Assembly: GCF_963678635.1 (NCBI RefSeq)
Contig: NC_087066.1
Location: 17,793,275 to 17,857,274 of the forward strand
Source: Symsagittifera roscoffensis
Taxonomy: Eukaryota; Xenacoelomorpha; Acoela; Convolutidae
Reading direction: 5' to 3'
Length of the DNA: 64,000 bases
Positions 20,696 through 31,920 of this stretch are shown piece after piece (position 1 is the stretch's first letter; every line of letters starts with the position of its first letter). The notes beneath the pieces are model-generated. The model did no database searches and was not told the DNA's origin. It saw only the letters and a program-made list of their open reading frames with translations. A program made the position numbers and the translations under genes.

Positions 20696-21256
20696 AAAAT
20701 TGTTAATAAAAATAAATTAAGAATAGCAAGAGAGACAGGTGATTTAGAAGCAGAAATAGGCGAGGACCCTAAGAAACCGGTCATTGGTAGAGTAGTTGAG
20801 ACATATTTTAACTTGCCGAACGAGTATTTAAGTAGCATAATATTGACAGATAGCGATTTTATACTTACAAATAGGACATGTGCGATAGCAATCACAGCGA
20901 AGATGAGTTTTAAGACAGCGTTAGCGTCGAATTTTAAGAGAGAATATAAAATTGTAATATTCCTTTGGAAGCAAAGACCAAGAATAGGAGGCGTAGCAGC
21001 CTTGCCTCCGGCGGCGTCACAGATACCGGGAAAACTTTTATGCTTCTTGGTGACGAGAGCGACGGAGAAGCAGCAAGTGGACCCAGAAAACCTAATCTTG
21101 TCCTTGACGAGACTGAGAGACTTCCTTGTGGAACTCTCGCTTCCAGTGTACGACCCAAACCGAGGACGACTGCATCCACGGGAGCTATATGCACTGATAC
21201 ACGTAATCTTTTCTGATACTAACACACATTATATATACAAAAGAAATATCATTTGA
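20696..21256 (+). CDS. Divergent macro-domain-like ORF at 3' end of gypsy element
   Basis: This is an uninterrupted frame from after TGA 20693-20695 to TGA 21254-21256, about 186 codons, with no in-frame ATG near its start. The order of segments resembles macro domains of the OARD1 type: a first strand ending in TDSDFILTNRT; AIAITAKMSFKTALASNFKR, matching the helix with the Gly-rich ligand loop region; IGGVAAL; LLCFLVTRATEKQQVDPENL; and a C-terminal ALIHVIFSDTNTHYIYK. The loop where catalytic macro domains carry Gly-Cys-Gly-Leu-Asp reads RGRLHP, so ADP-ribosyl hydrolysis is doubtful. Expression could need splicing from the gag leader. The family call is from memory of the fold pattern and needs a profile search. 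Confidence 0.4.
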   Translation, partial: KIVNKNKLRIARETGDLEAEIGEDPKKPVIGRVVETYFNLPNEYLSSIILTDSDFILTNRTCAIAITAKMSFKTALASNFKREYKIVIFLWKQRPRIGGVAALPPAASQIPGKLLCFLVTRATEKQQVDPENLILSLTRLRDFLVELSLPVYDPNRGRLHPRELYALIHVIFSDTNTHYIYKRNII

Positions 21257-23298
21257 GTATAGGGTGAGTTTAGGTTGCATGCAGGAAGGTGTCATACTAA
21301 GAGTGTTGTGTGTTATAGTTTTTGTTTTATGTTAGTAAGACCTTGGGTAAGAAGGGATTAGTGACCATGAATAACCGAATGACGATCTTAGGAATAGATC
21401 CAAAGTTTGGACTGTCCATTCTTAGGTCGAATTCCTAAATTTTAGTAATAAACTGATTTTAATATATTTTAAGATCAAAATCTTTTTATCTGACTGTTTT
21501 AAATAAATTTTAATAGTAAATTAGAGTAATGCTGACAAATGTGATATTCGTGACCTTTTTTCTTGATCCTGATTGATCGTTTAATTATTCACCAGATTTC
21601 AATTGGTCAAACTGTTATTAGAATCGAATCTAAAAGAAGATGGACAACCTCGACTCGAACAAATTGATGGGCCTGGCGGAGGCATACGTAGGACTGATGA
21701 TAGATGCGATATATCGTCGGCTGATGGATCGAGACTTTGCTCTGGAGGACCCAGAGTTAGTCATGTTGCTGGTCGCCACTTTCATATTCGTTTTTGATAT
21801 AAACAATTTTGCCTGCCACTTTGTTGACCGAAACTTGTGATATTATGCTGAATAATAATCGTTTGTGAATTTAGGTGTGTATTTTGGATCACTAGCTCTA
21901 TCCATTCATAATATTTTGTTCAGAATTTTCTCACTGTATTGCACTCCTTGCTTAGGCTTGAAAAGGTGCCCTTTTGTGTAATAACGCATTTGAGTGCAGA
22001 GTTACTGTTTTTGATAAGTTTTTCATTTTTTCTCGGTACGATTTACCCAGTACAAGTGGACTATTGAGGGATTGGCATAGTGTTGCTTCTAGTTCGTGCT
22101 GTGATTTTGAAACCAGATTTAAATATTTCGCGTACTCTGGAAATTTGAGTATTTTGAGCTCATGTATTATGGGGGTTTTGGTGTAGTGTATTTACACTTG
22201 ATCCGCCCCCAACTTGGTTGCAGATGTCCTTGATCTGTCTGTAGTCCTCTTTCTGATTAGACGGATCTGCATAAATTCTATAAAGGGCGTTTATCAAATT
22301 CCACTCAAAATGATTTATGGCTATATATAATTAAGGGTCAATGAGGAGATATTTTAAAATCATATTTAAATACTGGTTTCGGATACGTTTTATTTATCGT
22401 GAGAATAATTTAGAAATTATTTTCAAATTTTGCAGGATTCAGACGCAAAGAAGGCTGTTTTCCGGTTGCTATGCTAACAATGAACCGTATGTACAATAAA
22501 TCGCAAATGTTATTTGTTTCAGTTTGAAAAAATTGGAGGAGCTTTTTTCAAAAGAAGCAAAAAGAAGAATAGTTGAAAAATATGAAAAAAGCAGAAAGAA
22601 GTAGTTTTCTTTTGTATGTCTTAGAGCTTCAAACATTTCGTGCAGTACACTCACCCAATGTTCTAGTCACTCTAAATTCAAAAACAAGTCTTTCAATCGA
22701 ATATTTGTCCAAAACAAATCCGAATAATGAAAGAAGATGCGTTCAGCCGAAAATTGCCGCTATTGCGGTTTATGGCTTTCAGTGGGCGCGCTTTGCGGCA
22801 AAAATTGGCTCCTATGTTCGTATAGAGATGCAACTTCTTTTTGGCAAGGTCGCAAAACGCTTGTGCTGCTGCGGTAGTTATTTCTGCAGTTATTGGGTGA
22901 GCGGACCGGGTGTGCTTTCAGCTTGCGGCGGAGTTGTTCATAGTTTCCGACTGAATTTTAGGCGGAGATGTTCTCAGTTTTAAAAAATCCTCTCCTTCGG
23001 AAGGTTAAAGTTCGGGCATTGTTTTTCTGGTTAAGTGGTTTTTTTTCTGATTAAGTTAGGCATAGTTTTCGTTAGAAAATAAAATGTTATTTTTTGAAGT
23101 TTAAACATCAATTTTAAACCCTGGCTGACAGTTTGACTGAAATGAAATATTAATTTGATGAACAAACTTGAGGGCGTAAACGCTAAAAACAACACACTAG
23201 AAGCCATATAAATTTTAGAGAATTATTCTTGAGCCCTTTGAAGATGCTCAAATTGCTTACTTATAAATGTCTCATTCAAAGAAGCCTTGGACATAGCA
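21257..23298. other. 2 kb without recognised gene
   Basis: AT-rich. The only notable frame is a 66-codon ATG ORF at 21640-21840 with a hydrophobic C-terminal half (LVMLLVATFIFVFDI), a possible membrane segment but without recognisable homology. No 3' LTR matching the 2.4-kb units is seen. Confidence 0.55.
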
Positions 23299-25525
23299 TG
23301 CTCAGGCATGATCATGTATCCTGCAGATGTGAGCATGTTTCGTTCAGGTATGATCATGTATCCTGCAGATGTGAGCATTTTTAGTTCAGGTATGATCATG
23401 TATCCAGCAGGTGTGAGCATATTCAGTTCAGGCATGATCATGTATCCTGCAGATGTGAGCATATTCAGTTCAGGCATGATCATGTATCCAGCAGGTGTGA
23501 GCATATTCAGTTCAGGCATGATCATGTATCCAGCAGGTGTGAGCATATTCAGTTCAGGCATGATCATGTATCCAGCAGGTGTGAGCATATTCAGTTCAGG
23601 CATGATCATGTATCCTGCAGATGTGAGCATGTTTCGTTCAGGTATGATCATGTATCCTGCAGATGTGAGCATGTTTAGTTCAGGTATGATCATGTATCCA
23701 GCAGGTGTGAGCATATTCAGTTCAGGCATGATCATGTATCCTGCAGATGTGAGCATGTTTAGTTCAGGTATGATCATGTATCCTGCAGGTGCGAGCTTGT
23801 TTAGTTCAGGTGTGATCATGTATCCTGCAGGTGTGAGCATGTTTAGTTCAGGCATGATCATGTATCCTGCAGATGTGAGCATGTTTAGTTCAGGTATGAT
23901 CATGTATCCTGCAGGTGTGAGCATATTCAGTTCAGGCATGATCATGTATCCTGCAGATGTGAGCATGTTTAGTTCAGGTATGATCATGTATCCTGCAGGT
24001 GTGAGCATGTTTAGTTCAGGTATGATCATGTATCCAGCAGGTGTGAGCATATTCAGTTCAGGCATGATCATGTATCCAGCAGGTGTGAGCATATTCAGTT
24101 CAGGCATGATCATGTATCCAGCAGGTGTGAGCATATTCAGTTCAGGCATGATCATGTATCCTGCAGATGTGAGCATGTTTCGTTCAGGTATGATCATGTA
24201 TCCTGCAGATGTGAGCATGTTTAGTTCAGGTATGATCATGTATCCAGCAGGTGTGAGCATATTCAGTTCAGGCATGATCATGTATCCTGCAGATGTGAGC
24301 ATGTTTAGTTCAGGTATGATCATGTATCCTGCAGGTGCGAGCTTGTTTAGTTCAGGTGTGATCATGTATCCTGCAGGTGTGAGCATGTTTAGTTCAGGCA
24401 TGATCATGTATCCTGCAGATGTGAGCATGTTTAGTTCAGGTATGATCATGTATCCTGCAGGTGTGAGCATATTCAGTTCAGGCATGATCATGTATCCTGC
24501 AGATGTGAGCATGTTTAGTTCAGGTATGATCATGTATCCTGCAGGTGTGAGCATGTTTAGTTCAGGCATGATCATGAATCCTGCAGATGTGAGCATGTTT
24601 AGTTCAGGTATGATCATGTATCCTGCAGGTGTGAGCATATTATATTCAGTTCAGGCATGATCATGTATCCTGCAGATGTGAGCATGTTTAGTTCAGGTAT
24701 GATCATATATCCTGCAGGTGTGAGCATATTCAGTTTCGGCATGATCATGTATCCTGCAGATGTGAGCATGTTTAGTTCAGGTATGATCATGTATCCTGCA
24801 GGTGCGAGCATATTTAGTTCAGGTATGATCATGTATCCTGCAGGTGTGAGCATGTTTAGTTCAGGCATGATCATGAATCCTGCAGATGTGAGCAGGTTTA
24901 GTTCAGGTATGATCATGTATCCTGCAGGTGTGAGCATATTCAGTTCAGGCATGATCAAGTATCCTGCAGATGTGAGCATATTCAGTTTAGGCATGATCAT
25001 GTATCCTGCAGATGTGAGCATGTTTAGTTCAGGCATGATCTTGTATCCTTCAGGTGTGAGCATGTTTAGTTCAGGTATGATCATGTATCCTGCAGGTGCG
25101 AGCATATTTAGTTCAGGTATGATCATGTATCCTGCAGGTGCGAGCATATTTAGTTCAGGTATGATCATGTATCCTGCAGGTGTGAGCATGTTTAGTTCAG
25201 GCATGATCATGTATCCTGCAGATGTGAGCATGTTTAGTTCAGGTATGATCATGTATCCTGCAGGTGTGAGCATATTCAGTTCAGGCATGATCATGTATCC
25301 TGCAGATGTGAGCATGTTTAGTTCAGGTATGATCATGTATCCTGCAGGTGTGAGCATATTCATTTCAGGCATGATCATGTATCCTGCAGGTGTGAGCATA
25401 TTCGGTTGAGGCATGATCATGTATCCTGCAGATGTGAGCATGTTTAGTTCAGGCTTGATCATGTATCCTGCAGGTGTGAGCATGTTCAGTTCAGGCATGA
25501 TCATGCATGCTGCAGGTGTGAGCAT
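23299..25525. repeat. 42-bp satellite, array 1 (about 53 units)
   Basis: The unit core is CATGATCATGTATCCTGCAG followed by RTGTGAGCATRTTYAGTTCA and GG. Each unit contains the ten-base palindrome CATGATCATG and CTGCAG. Within the array a 13-unit block recurs: the rare variant GCGAGCTTGT appears at 23791 and 24337, exactly 546 bp apart. On the minus strand the array is open as a 14-residue repeat, except for a five-base insertion near 24635 that shifts frame. The left end reads into a unique C-terminal tail ending at 23223. Confidence 0.97.
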
Positions 25526-25854
25526 ATCTTCAGTTAGCACACCTGATGCAGGTCTGATGCAAGTATGTGCATGCCGAACATAGACATGCTGCACATCTGT
25601 TACAGACATGAATTTTGCATGATTTTCCAATGATCAGATATGATTATGGCCAAAAAGTTCGGTACGGGCATTCATAAAGGCATATTAGCAAGATTGGTGC
25701 GAAACCCTTGTTGAAACTGCTGAACAGGACAGGACCTTCACCGTCAACTCACGTTCAGGGGCAACTAAACAGTTTAACTAGTGTAATCAGAACGTGGTTT
25801 GGCTAAGAGGACATCTCTTGCAAGTAATTTGGCAAAGCCGTACAAACTTAACCT
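25526..25854. repeat. Satellite spacer, copy 1
   Basis: A roughly 330-bp non-satellite spacer is repeated at 27061-27390 and 29730-30062 with only scattered substitutions. It begins ATCTTCAGTTAGCACACCTG and ends CAAACTTAACCTAATGATC, where the next array starts. On the minus strand each spacer supplies a start segment (MSVTDVQHVYVRHAQTC or close) for one array and a stop-terminated tail for the array on its other side. Confidence 0.95.
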
Positions 25855-27144
25855 AATGATCATGTATCCTGCAGATGTGAGCATATTTAGTTTAGGCAGG
25901 ATCATGTATCCTGCAGATGTGAGCATGTTTAGTTCAGGCATGATCTTGTATCCTGCAGGTGTGAGCATGTTTAGTTCAGGTATGATCATGTATCCTGCAG
26001 GTGCGAGCATATTTAGTTCAGGTATGATCATGTATCCTGCAGGTGCGAGCATATTTAGTTCAGGAATGATCATGTATCCTGCAGGTGTGAGCATGTTTAG
26101 TTCAGGCATGATCATGTATCCTGCACATGTGAGCATGTTTAGTTCAGGTATGATCATGTATCCTGCAGGTGTGAGCATATTCAGTTCTGGCATGATCATG
26201 TATCCTGCAGATGTGAGCATGTTTAGTCCAGGTATGATCATGTATCCTGCAGGTGTGAGCATATTCGGTTGAGGCATGATCATGTATCCTGCAGATTTGA
26301 GCATGTTTAGTTCAGGTATGATCATGTATCCTGCAGGTGTGAGCATGTTTAGTTCAGGCATGATCAGGTATCCTGCACATGTGAGCATGTTTAGTTCAGG
26401 TATGATCATGTATCCTGCAGGTGTGAGCATATTCAGTTCAGGCATGATCATGTATCCTGCAGATGTGAGCATGTTTAGTTCAGGTATGATCATGTATCCT
26501 GCAGGTGTGAGCATATTCGGTTGATGCATGATCATGTATCCTGCAGATTTGAGCATGTTTAGTTCAGGCATGATCATGTATCCTGCAGATGTGAGCATGT
26601 TTAGTTCAGGTATGATCATGTATCCTGCAGGTGTGAGCATATTCGGTTGAGGCATGATCATGTATCCTGCAGATTTGAGCATGTTTAGTTCAGGCATGAT
26701 CATGTATCCTGCAGGTGTGAGCATATTCGGTTGAGGCATGATCATGTATCCTGCAGATTTGAGCATGTTTAGTTCAGGTATGATCATGTATCCTGCAGGT
26801 GTGAGCATGTTCAGTTCAGGTATGATCATGTATCCTGCAGGTGTGAGCATATTCGGTTGAGGCATGATCATGTATCCTGCAGATTTGAGCATGTTTAGTT
26901 CAGGCATGATCATGTATCCTGCAGGTGTGAGCATATTCGGTTGAGGCATGATCATGTATCCTGCAGATTTGAGCATGTTTAGTTCAGGTATGATCATGTA
27001 TCCTGCAGGTGTGAGCATGTTCAGTTCAGGCATGATCATGCATGCTGCAGGTGTGAGCATATCTTCAGTTAGCACACCTGATGCAGGTCTGATGCAAGTT
27101 TGTGCATGCCGAACATAGACATGCTGCACATCTGTTACAGACAT
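25774..27144 (-). CDS. Open frame across satellite array 2 (hypothetical repeat protein)
   Basis: This is a 456-codon frame with ATG in the right-hand spacer and stop in the left-hand spacer. It has a 30-odd residue leader, about 28 copies of a 14-residue unit (consensus NMLTPAGYMIMPEL) and a basic tail (FAKLLARDVLLAKPRSDYTS). The unit is hydrophobic and Met-rich. The plus strand is also largely open (MIMYPADVSMFSSG), which is what a 42-bp stop-free unit gives by chance, so coding is not established. The equivalent frame is broken by one nonsense change in array 3 and by a five-base insertion in array 1. Confidence 0.2.
   Translation of the reverse strand: MSVTDVQHVYVRHAQTCIRPASGVLTEDMLTPAACMIMPELNMLTPAGYMIIPELNMLKSAGYMIMPQPNMLTPAGYMIMPELNMLKSAGYMIMPQPNMLTPAGYMIIPELNMLTPAGYMIIPELNMLKSAGYMIMPQPNMLTPAGYMIMPELNMLKSAGYMIMPQPNMLTPAGYMIIPELNMLTSAGYMIMPELNMLKSAGYMIMHQPNMLTPAGYMIIPELNMLTSAGYMIMPELNMLTPAGYMIIPELNMLTCAGYLIMPELNMLTPAGYMIIPELNMLKSAGYMIMPQPNMLTPAGYMIIPGLNMLTSAGYMIMPELNMLTPAGYMIIPELNMLTCAGYMIMPELNMLTPAGYMIIPELNMLAPAGYMIIPELNMLAPAGYMIIPELNMLTPAGYKIMPELNMLTSAGYMILPKLNMLTSAGYMIIRLSLYGFAKLLARDVLLAKPRSDYTS
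25855..27060. repeat. 42-bp satellite, array 2 (about 29 units)
   Basis: Same 42-bp unit as array 1. Units with TTCGGTTGAGGCATGATC recur at intervals and close the plus-strand frame with TGA while leaving the minus strand open. Alternating GGTGTGAGC and GATTTGAGC subtypes form short higher-order blocks. Confidence 0.97.
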
Positions 27145-27390
27145 GAATTTTGCATGATTTTACAATGATCAGATATGATTATGGCCAAAAAGTTCGGTAC
27201 GGGCATTCATAAAGGCATATTAGCAAGATTGGTGCGAAACCCTTGTTGAAACTGCTGAACAGGACAGGACCTTCACCGTCAACTCATCTTCAGGGGCAAC
27301 TAAACAGTTTAACTAGTGTAATCAGAACGTGGTTTGGCTAAGAGGACGTCTCTTGCAAGTGATTTGGCAAAGCCGCACAAACTTAACCTA
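27061..27390. repeat. Satellite spacer, copy 2
   Basis: Second copy of the 330-bp spacer. It differs from copy 1 at a few positions, for example TCATCTTCAGGGG against TCACGTTCAGGGG and AGCCGCACAAAC against AGCCGTACAAAC. Confidence 0.95.
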
Positions 27391-29729
27391 ATGATCATGT
27401 ATCCTGCAGATGTGAGCATATTCCGTTTAGGCATGATCATGTATCCTGCAGATGTGAGCATGTTTAGTTCAGGCATGATCTTGTATCCTGCAGGTGTGAG
27501 CATGTTTAGTTCAGGTATGATCATGTATCCTGCAGGTGCGAGCATATTTAGTTCAGGTATGATCATGTATCCTGCAGGTGCGAGCATATTTAGTTCAGGA
27601 ATGATCATGTACCCTGCAGGTGTGAGCATGTTTAGTTCAGACATGATCATTTATCCTGCACATGTGAGCATGTTTAGTTCAGGTATGATCATGTATCCTG
27701 CAGGTGTGAGCATATTCAGTTCAGGCATGATCATGTATCCTGCAGATGTGAGCATGTTTAGTTCAGGTATGATCATGTATCCTGCAGGTGTGAGCATATT
27801 CGGTTGAGGCATGATCATGTATCCTGCAGATTTGAGCATGTTTAGTTCAGGTATGATCATGTATCCTGCAGGTGTGAGCATGTTTAGTTCAGGCATGATC
27901 ATGTATCCTGCACATGTGAACATGTTTAGTTCAGGTATGATCATGTATCCTGCAGGTGTGAGCATGTTTAGTTCAGGCATGATCATGTATCCTGCACATG
28001 TGAACATGTTTAGTTCAGGTATGATCATGTATCCTGCAGGTGTGAGCATACTCAGTTCAGGCATGATCATGTATCCTGCAGATGTGAGCATGTTTAGTTC
28101 AGGTATGATCATGTATCCTGCAGGTGTCAGCATATTCGGTTGAGGCATGATCATGTATCCTGCAGATTTGAGCATGTTTAGTTCAGGCATGATCATGTAT
28201 CCTGCAGATGTGAGCATGTTTAGTTCAGGTATGATCATGTATCCTGCAGGTGTGAGCATATTCGGTTGAGGCATGATCATGTATCCTGCAGATTTGAGCA
28301 TGTTTAGTTCAGGTATGATCATGTATCCTGCAGGTGTGAGCATGTTTAGTTCAGGCATGATCATGTATCCTGCAGGTGTGAGCATATTCGGTTGAGGCAT
28401 GATCATGTATCCTGCAGATTTGAGCATATTCCGTTTAGGCATGATCATGTATCCTGCAGATGTGAGCATGTTTAGTTCAGGTATGATCATGTATCCTGCA
28501 GGTGTGAGCATGTTTAGTTCAGGCATGATCATGTATCCTGCACATGTGAACATGTTTAGTTCAGGTATGATCATGTATCCTGCAGGTGTGAGCATATTCA
28601 GTTCAGGCATGATCATGTATCCTGCAGATGTGAGCATGTTTAGTTCAGGTATGATCATGTATCCTGCAGGTGTCAGCATATTCGGTTGAGGCATGATCAT
28701 GTATCCTGCACATGTGAACATGTTTAGTTCAGGTATGATCATGTATCCTGCAGGTGTGAGCATATTCAGTTCAGGCATGATCATGTATCCTGCAGATGTG
28801 AGCATGTTTAGTTCAGGTATGATCATGTATCCTGCAGGTGTCAGCATATTCGGTTGAGGCATGATCATGTATCCTGCAGATTTGAGCATATTCCGTTTAG
28901 GCATGATCATGTATTCTGCAGATGTGAGCATGTTTAGTTCAGGTATGATCATGTATCCTGCAGGTGTGAGCATATTCGGTTGAGGCATGATCATGTATCC
29001 TGCAGATTTGAGCATGTTTAGTTCAGGTAGGTTCATGTATCCTGCAGGTGTGAGCATGTTTAGTTCAGGCATGATCATGTATCCTGCACATGTGAACATG
29101 TTTAGTTCAGGTATGATCATGTATCCTGCAGGTGTGAGCATATTCAGTTCAGGCATGATCATGTATCCTGCAGATGTGAGCATGTTTAGCTCAGGTATGA
29201 TCATGTATCCTGCAGGTGTGAGCATGTTTAGTTCAGGCATGATCATGTATCCTGCACATGTGAACATGTTTAGTTCAGGTATGATCATGTATCCTGCAGG
29301 TGTGAGCATATTCAGTTCAGGCATGATCATGTATCCTGCAGATGTGAGCATGTTTAGTTCAGGTATGATCATGTATCCTGCAGGTGTCAGCATATTCGGT
29401 TGAGGCATGATCATGTATCCTGCAGATTTGAGCATGTTTAGTTCAGGCATGATCATGTATCCTGCAGATGTGAGCATGTTTAGTTCAGGTATGATCATGT
29501 ATCCTGCAGGTGTGAGCATATTCGGTTGAGGCATGATCATGTATCCTGCAGATTTGAGCATGTTTAGTTCAGGCATGATCATGTATCCTGCAGGTGTGAG
29601 CATATTCGGTTGAGGCATGATCATGTATCCTGCAGATTTGAGCACGTTTAGTTCAGGTATGATCATGTATCCTGCAGGTGTGAGCATGTTCAGTTCAGGC
29701 ATGATCATGCATGCTGCAGGTGTGAGCAT
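27391..29729. repeat. 42-bp satellite, array 3 (about 56 units)
   Basis: The longest array. The minus strand is open for 720 codons from 29813 down to 27651. One unit then has TTTATCC instead of TGTATCC near 27650, turning a Tyr codon into TAA, after which the same frame continues to 27309. A CACATGTGAACATG subtype is specific to this array. With the spacers it forms an array-spacer series of three. Confidence 0.97.
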
Positions 29730-30062
29730 ATCTTCAGTTAGCACACCTGATGCAGGTCTGATGCAAGTTTGTGCATGCCGAACATAGACATGCTGCACAT
29801 CTGTTACAGACATGAATTTTGCATGATTTTACAATGCTCAGATATGATTATGGCCAAAAAGTTCGGTGCGGGCATTCATAAAGGCATATTAGCAAGATTG
29901 GTGCGAAACCCTTGTTGAAACTGCTGAACAGGACAGGACCTTCACCGTCAACTCATCTTCAGGGGCAACTAAACAGTTTAACTAGTGTAATCAGAACGTG
30001 GTTTGGCTAAGAGGACGTCTCTTGCAAGTAATTTGGCAAAGCCGCACAAACTTAACCTAATG
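29730..30062. repeat. Satellite spacer, copy 3
   Basis: Third copy of the spacer. It ends at CTTAACCTAATGA and is followed by unrelated sequence, so it marks the right edge of the satellite region. Confidence 0.95.
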
Positions 30063-30826
30063 AGATTATTTCCTGAACTGATCAAATCGGAAAAGAAACT
30101 TTATCGAATAAGTCCCAAATGAAAAACAGGAAAGAAGTAGTATTACTTTAAAAATTAGTTTTACACACCGAAAGAAGTAGATGCTGAAGTGTGTTTGAGC
30201 TGTTATTACGTAAAATGTGCAGATATATCAGTGAACGGGTACCCAAACATAGATCAAACCCTCTGTTACTCTTTAGACTGCATCGATCCCGAAGAAGTGT
30301 TGCGAGCAGCGAAGAAATACAAGTTCTTTTAGAATTCATAATGAAACAAACACCGGACAAACCTGGAAAACTGGCGCTTTTGGATTTATAAATTTATTTT
30401 GACAGAACAAAAAAGTAAACTGATGATGGTAGCAAAACTCGACAGATACAGAATATTGGTCATAGAGAACAAAAAACACCCCCGAAACGAAAAAAAGTTT
30501 GAAGATTTTGAGATAATTAACTCATAATCAACTCTTGGTTACAAGAACACATACCCGCAAAAATTAATTTAGCCTTGTGATTACTCCCCTTGTTGTTGCT
30601 ACAGTGATTTTAGCAGTGATTTTAGCCAGGACTTCAACAGTGGCCGTGTTTTTAAGGTTTACCGGGCAATTTACTTAGGGTTATTCCTTTAAATTGAATA
30701 TGAAAGAAAGAGTTTTTGATAGTGGCCTAAAGAGTAAGTATGCACTCTTAGGTGCGCCTGAACCAACACCATCAGCCTTTCGGTTAACAAAAGCGCCAAA
30801 ATTTTTCTAAAGTTTTATTACAGTTT
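30063..30826. other. Stretch without recognised gene
   Basis: AT-rich sequence up to the assembly gap, with no gene or repeat I can identify. Confidence 0.6.
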
Positions 30827-31026
30827 NNNNNNNNNNNNNNNNNNNNNNNNNNNNNNNNNNNNNNNNNNNNNNNNNNNNNNNNNNNNNNNNNNNNNNNNNN
30901 NNNNNNNNNNNNNNNNNNNNNNNNNNNNNNNNNNNNNNNNNNNNNNNNNNNNNNNNNNNNNNNNNNNNNNNNNNNNNNNNNNNNNNNNNNNNNNNNNNNN
31001 NNNNNNNNNNNNNNNNNNNNNNNNNN
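30827..31026. other. Assembly gap of 200 N
   Basis: Exactly 200 undetermined bases, likely a scaffold placeholder of nominal length. Frames drawn across it are meaningless. Confidence 0.99.
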
Positions 31027-31640
31027 GTCTAGGATGACAATAGAAGTCACTGGGACAAAACAATGGACTATAGCAACAAGAGATTGATACAACAACATGA
31101 TTACCTGGCTGTGCTGGACGTGGGACGTACTGGCCATGAAAGACATGGTAACCAAGTGGGTCACGAAATGAGAAAAAGACTCTGAGCAGAAGTATCGCTA
31201 AGTGAAAGAAGAGACTAAACTTTACGGACTGGATAAAAAGGTCTGGAAATCAAAAAGGAACTGAACAAGAACGCTACGCCAATTTAGCAGTAAGTGAACT
31301 TTTTGCTGAGCAGATCTATTAAGTTGCAGCCGAGAGCTGACTCAAAAAATCCCCAGGACCCGGATCGAGTTGCACTCATTTCCCATTGAAATTCCAGGAT
31401 GGTGAAATGAGGCCATAAATCCCAGCAAGTACTAGAGTGTCAAGAGACAACACGTGCACAACCGAAAAGAAAATGACAGTCGCGAACCCTAATAATAACA
31501 ATGAAGTCTCCAAGACTAGCTTGTCAAGGTCCATGACCAAGGAGCAAACATTTCAAGGAGGAGTCTGAGGGACGCATTGACACCTGGATCATGATTACAC
31601 AGAAACAACTGGATCTTCGATTACACAGAAACAAGTAAAC
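31027..31640 (+). pseudogene. Remnant of a gypsy gag related to the element at 11-21 kb
   Basis: GAGGAGTCTGAGGGACGCAT at about 31558 onwards translates to EESEGRIDTWIMI, which parallels DESDGCLDTWIEVM of the gag at about 13095-13140. Upstream sequence also runs parallel in composition (ACAAGAG, GGAAC and CAAG-rich). No frame is long. I read this as an old, independently decayed gag fragment ending near 31640, possibly continuing under the gap. Confidence 0.45.
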
Positions 31641-31920
31641 CAGTTCCTTGTTTGGTCTGACCACCATCAATGAAACAAGAACCGATCGATATATCACACA
31701 TGACATCGGGGAAATCAGAAGTTTTTGAAAACAAAAAGAAGAAGGCAAAATGAGAAAAAGAACATGTACACCTATGAAGAAACCAACAAAACAAACCAGT
31801 ACAAAAGAAAACCATGCTAAAAATATTGAAGACTATATAGTCAAAATTACTTGCCCAGCGATCATGTCTAGCTAATGGTAAGATTCGCTAGAAATGTGCC
31901 GAAAAGGGATTTTTGCTAAA

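Larger units (their letters stand above)
11451..21256 (+). mobile_element. Decayed Ty3/gypsy-type LTR retrotransposon (gag-pol)
   Basis: Gag, two CCHC zinc knuckles, an aspartic protease remnant, RT, RNase H, integrase and a C-terminal tail occur in that order on the plus strand. This is the domain order of Ty3/gypsy elements. Many stops and frameshifts and several lost catalytic residues show that this copy is dead. No clear 3' LTR is seen. The two 2.4-kb units upstream could be its 5' LTR present twice. A divergent macro-domain-like frame sits at the 3' end, where some elements carry an extra gene. Confidence 0.85.

Noticed and set aside
21257-21640. 3' LTR of the gypsy element
   Set aside because: No match to the 2.4-kb units or to any other flank of the element could be found by eye.
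23287-29403. Plus-strand open frames with the repeat MIMYPADVSMFSSG
   Set aside because: They are the complement of the same 42-bp unit and are closed at intervals by TGA in the TTCGGTTGAGG variant, and no spacer gives a consistent plus-strand start and stop.
30784-31164. Minus-strand ORFs across the N gap
   Set aside because: They consist mostly of undetermined residues.
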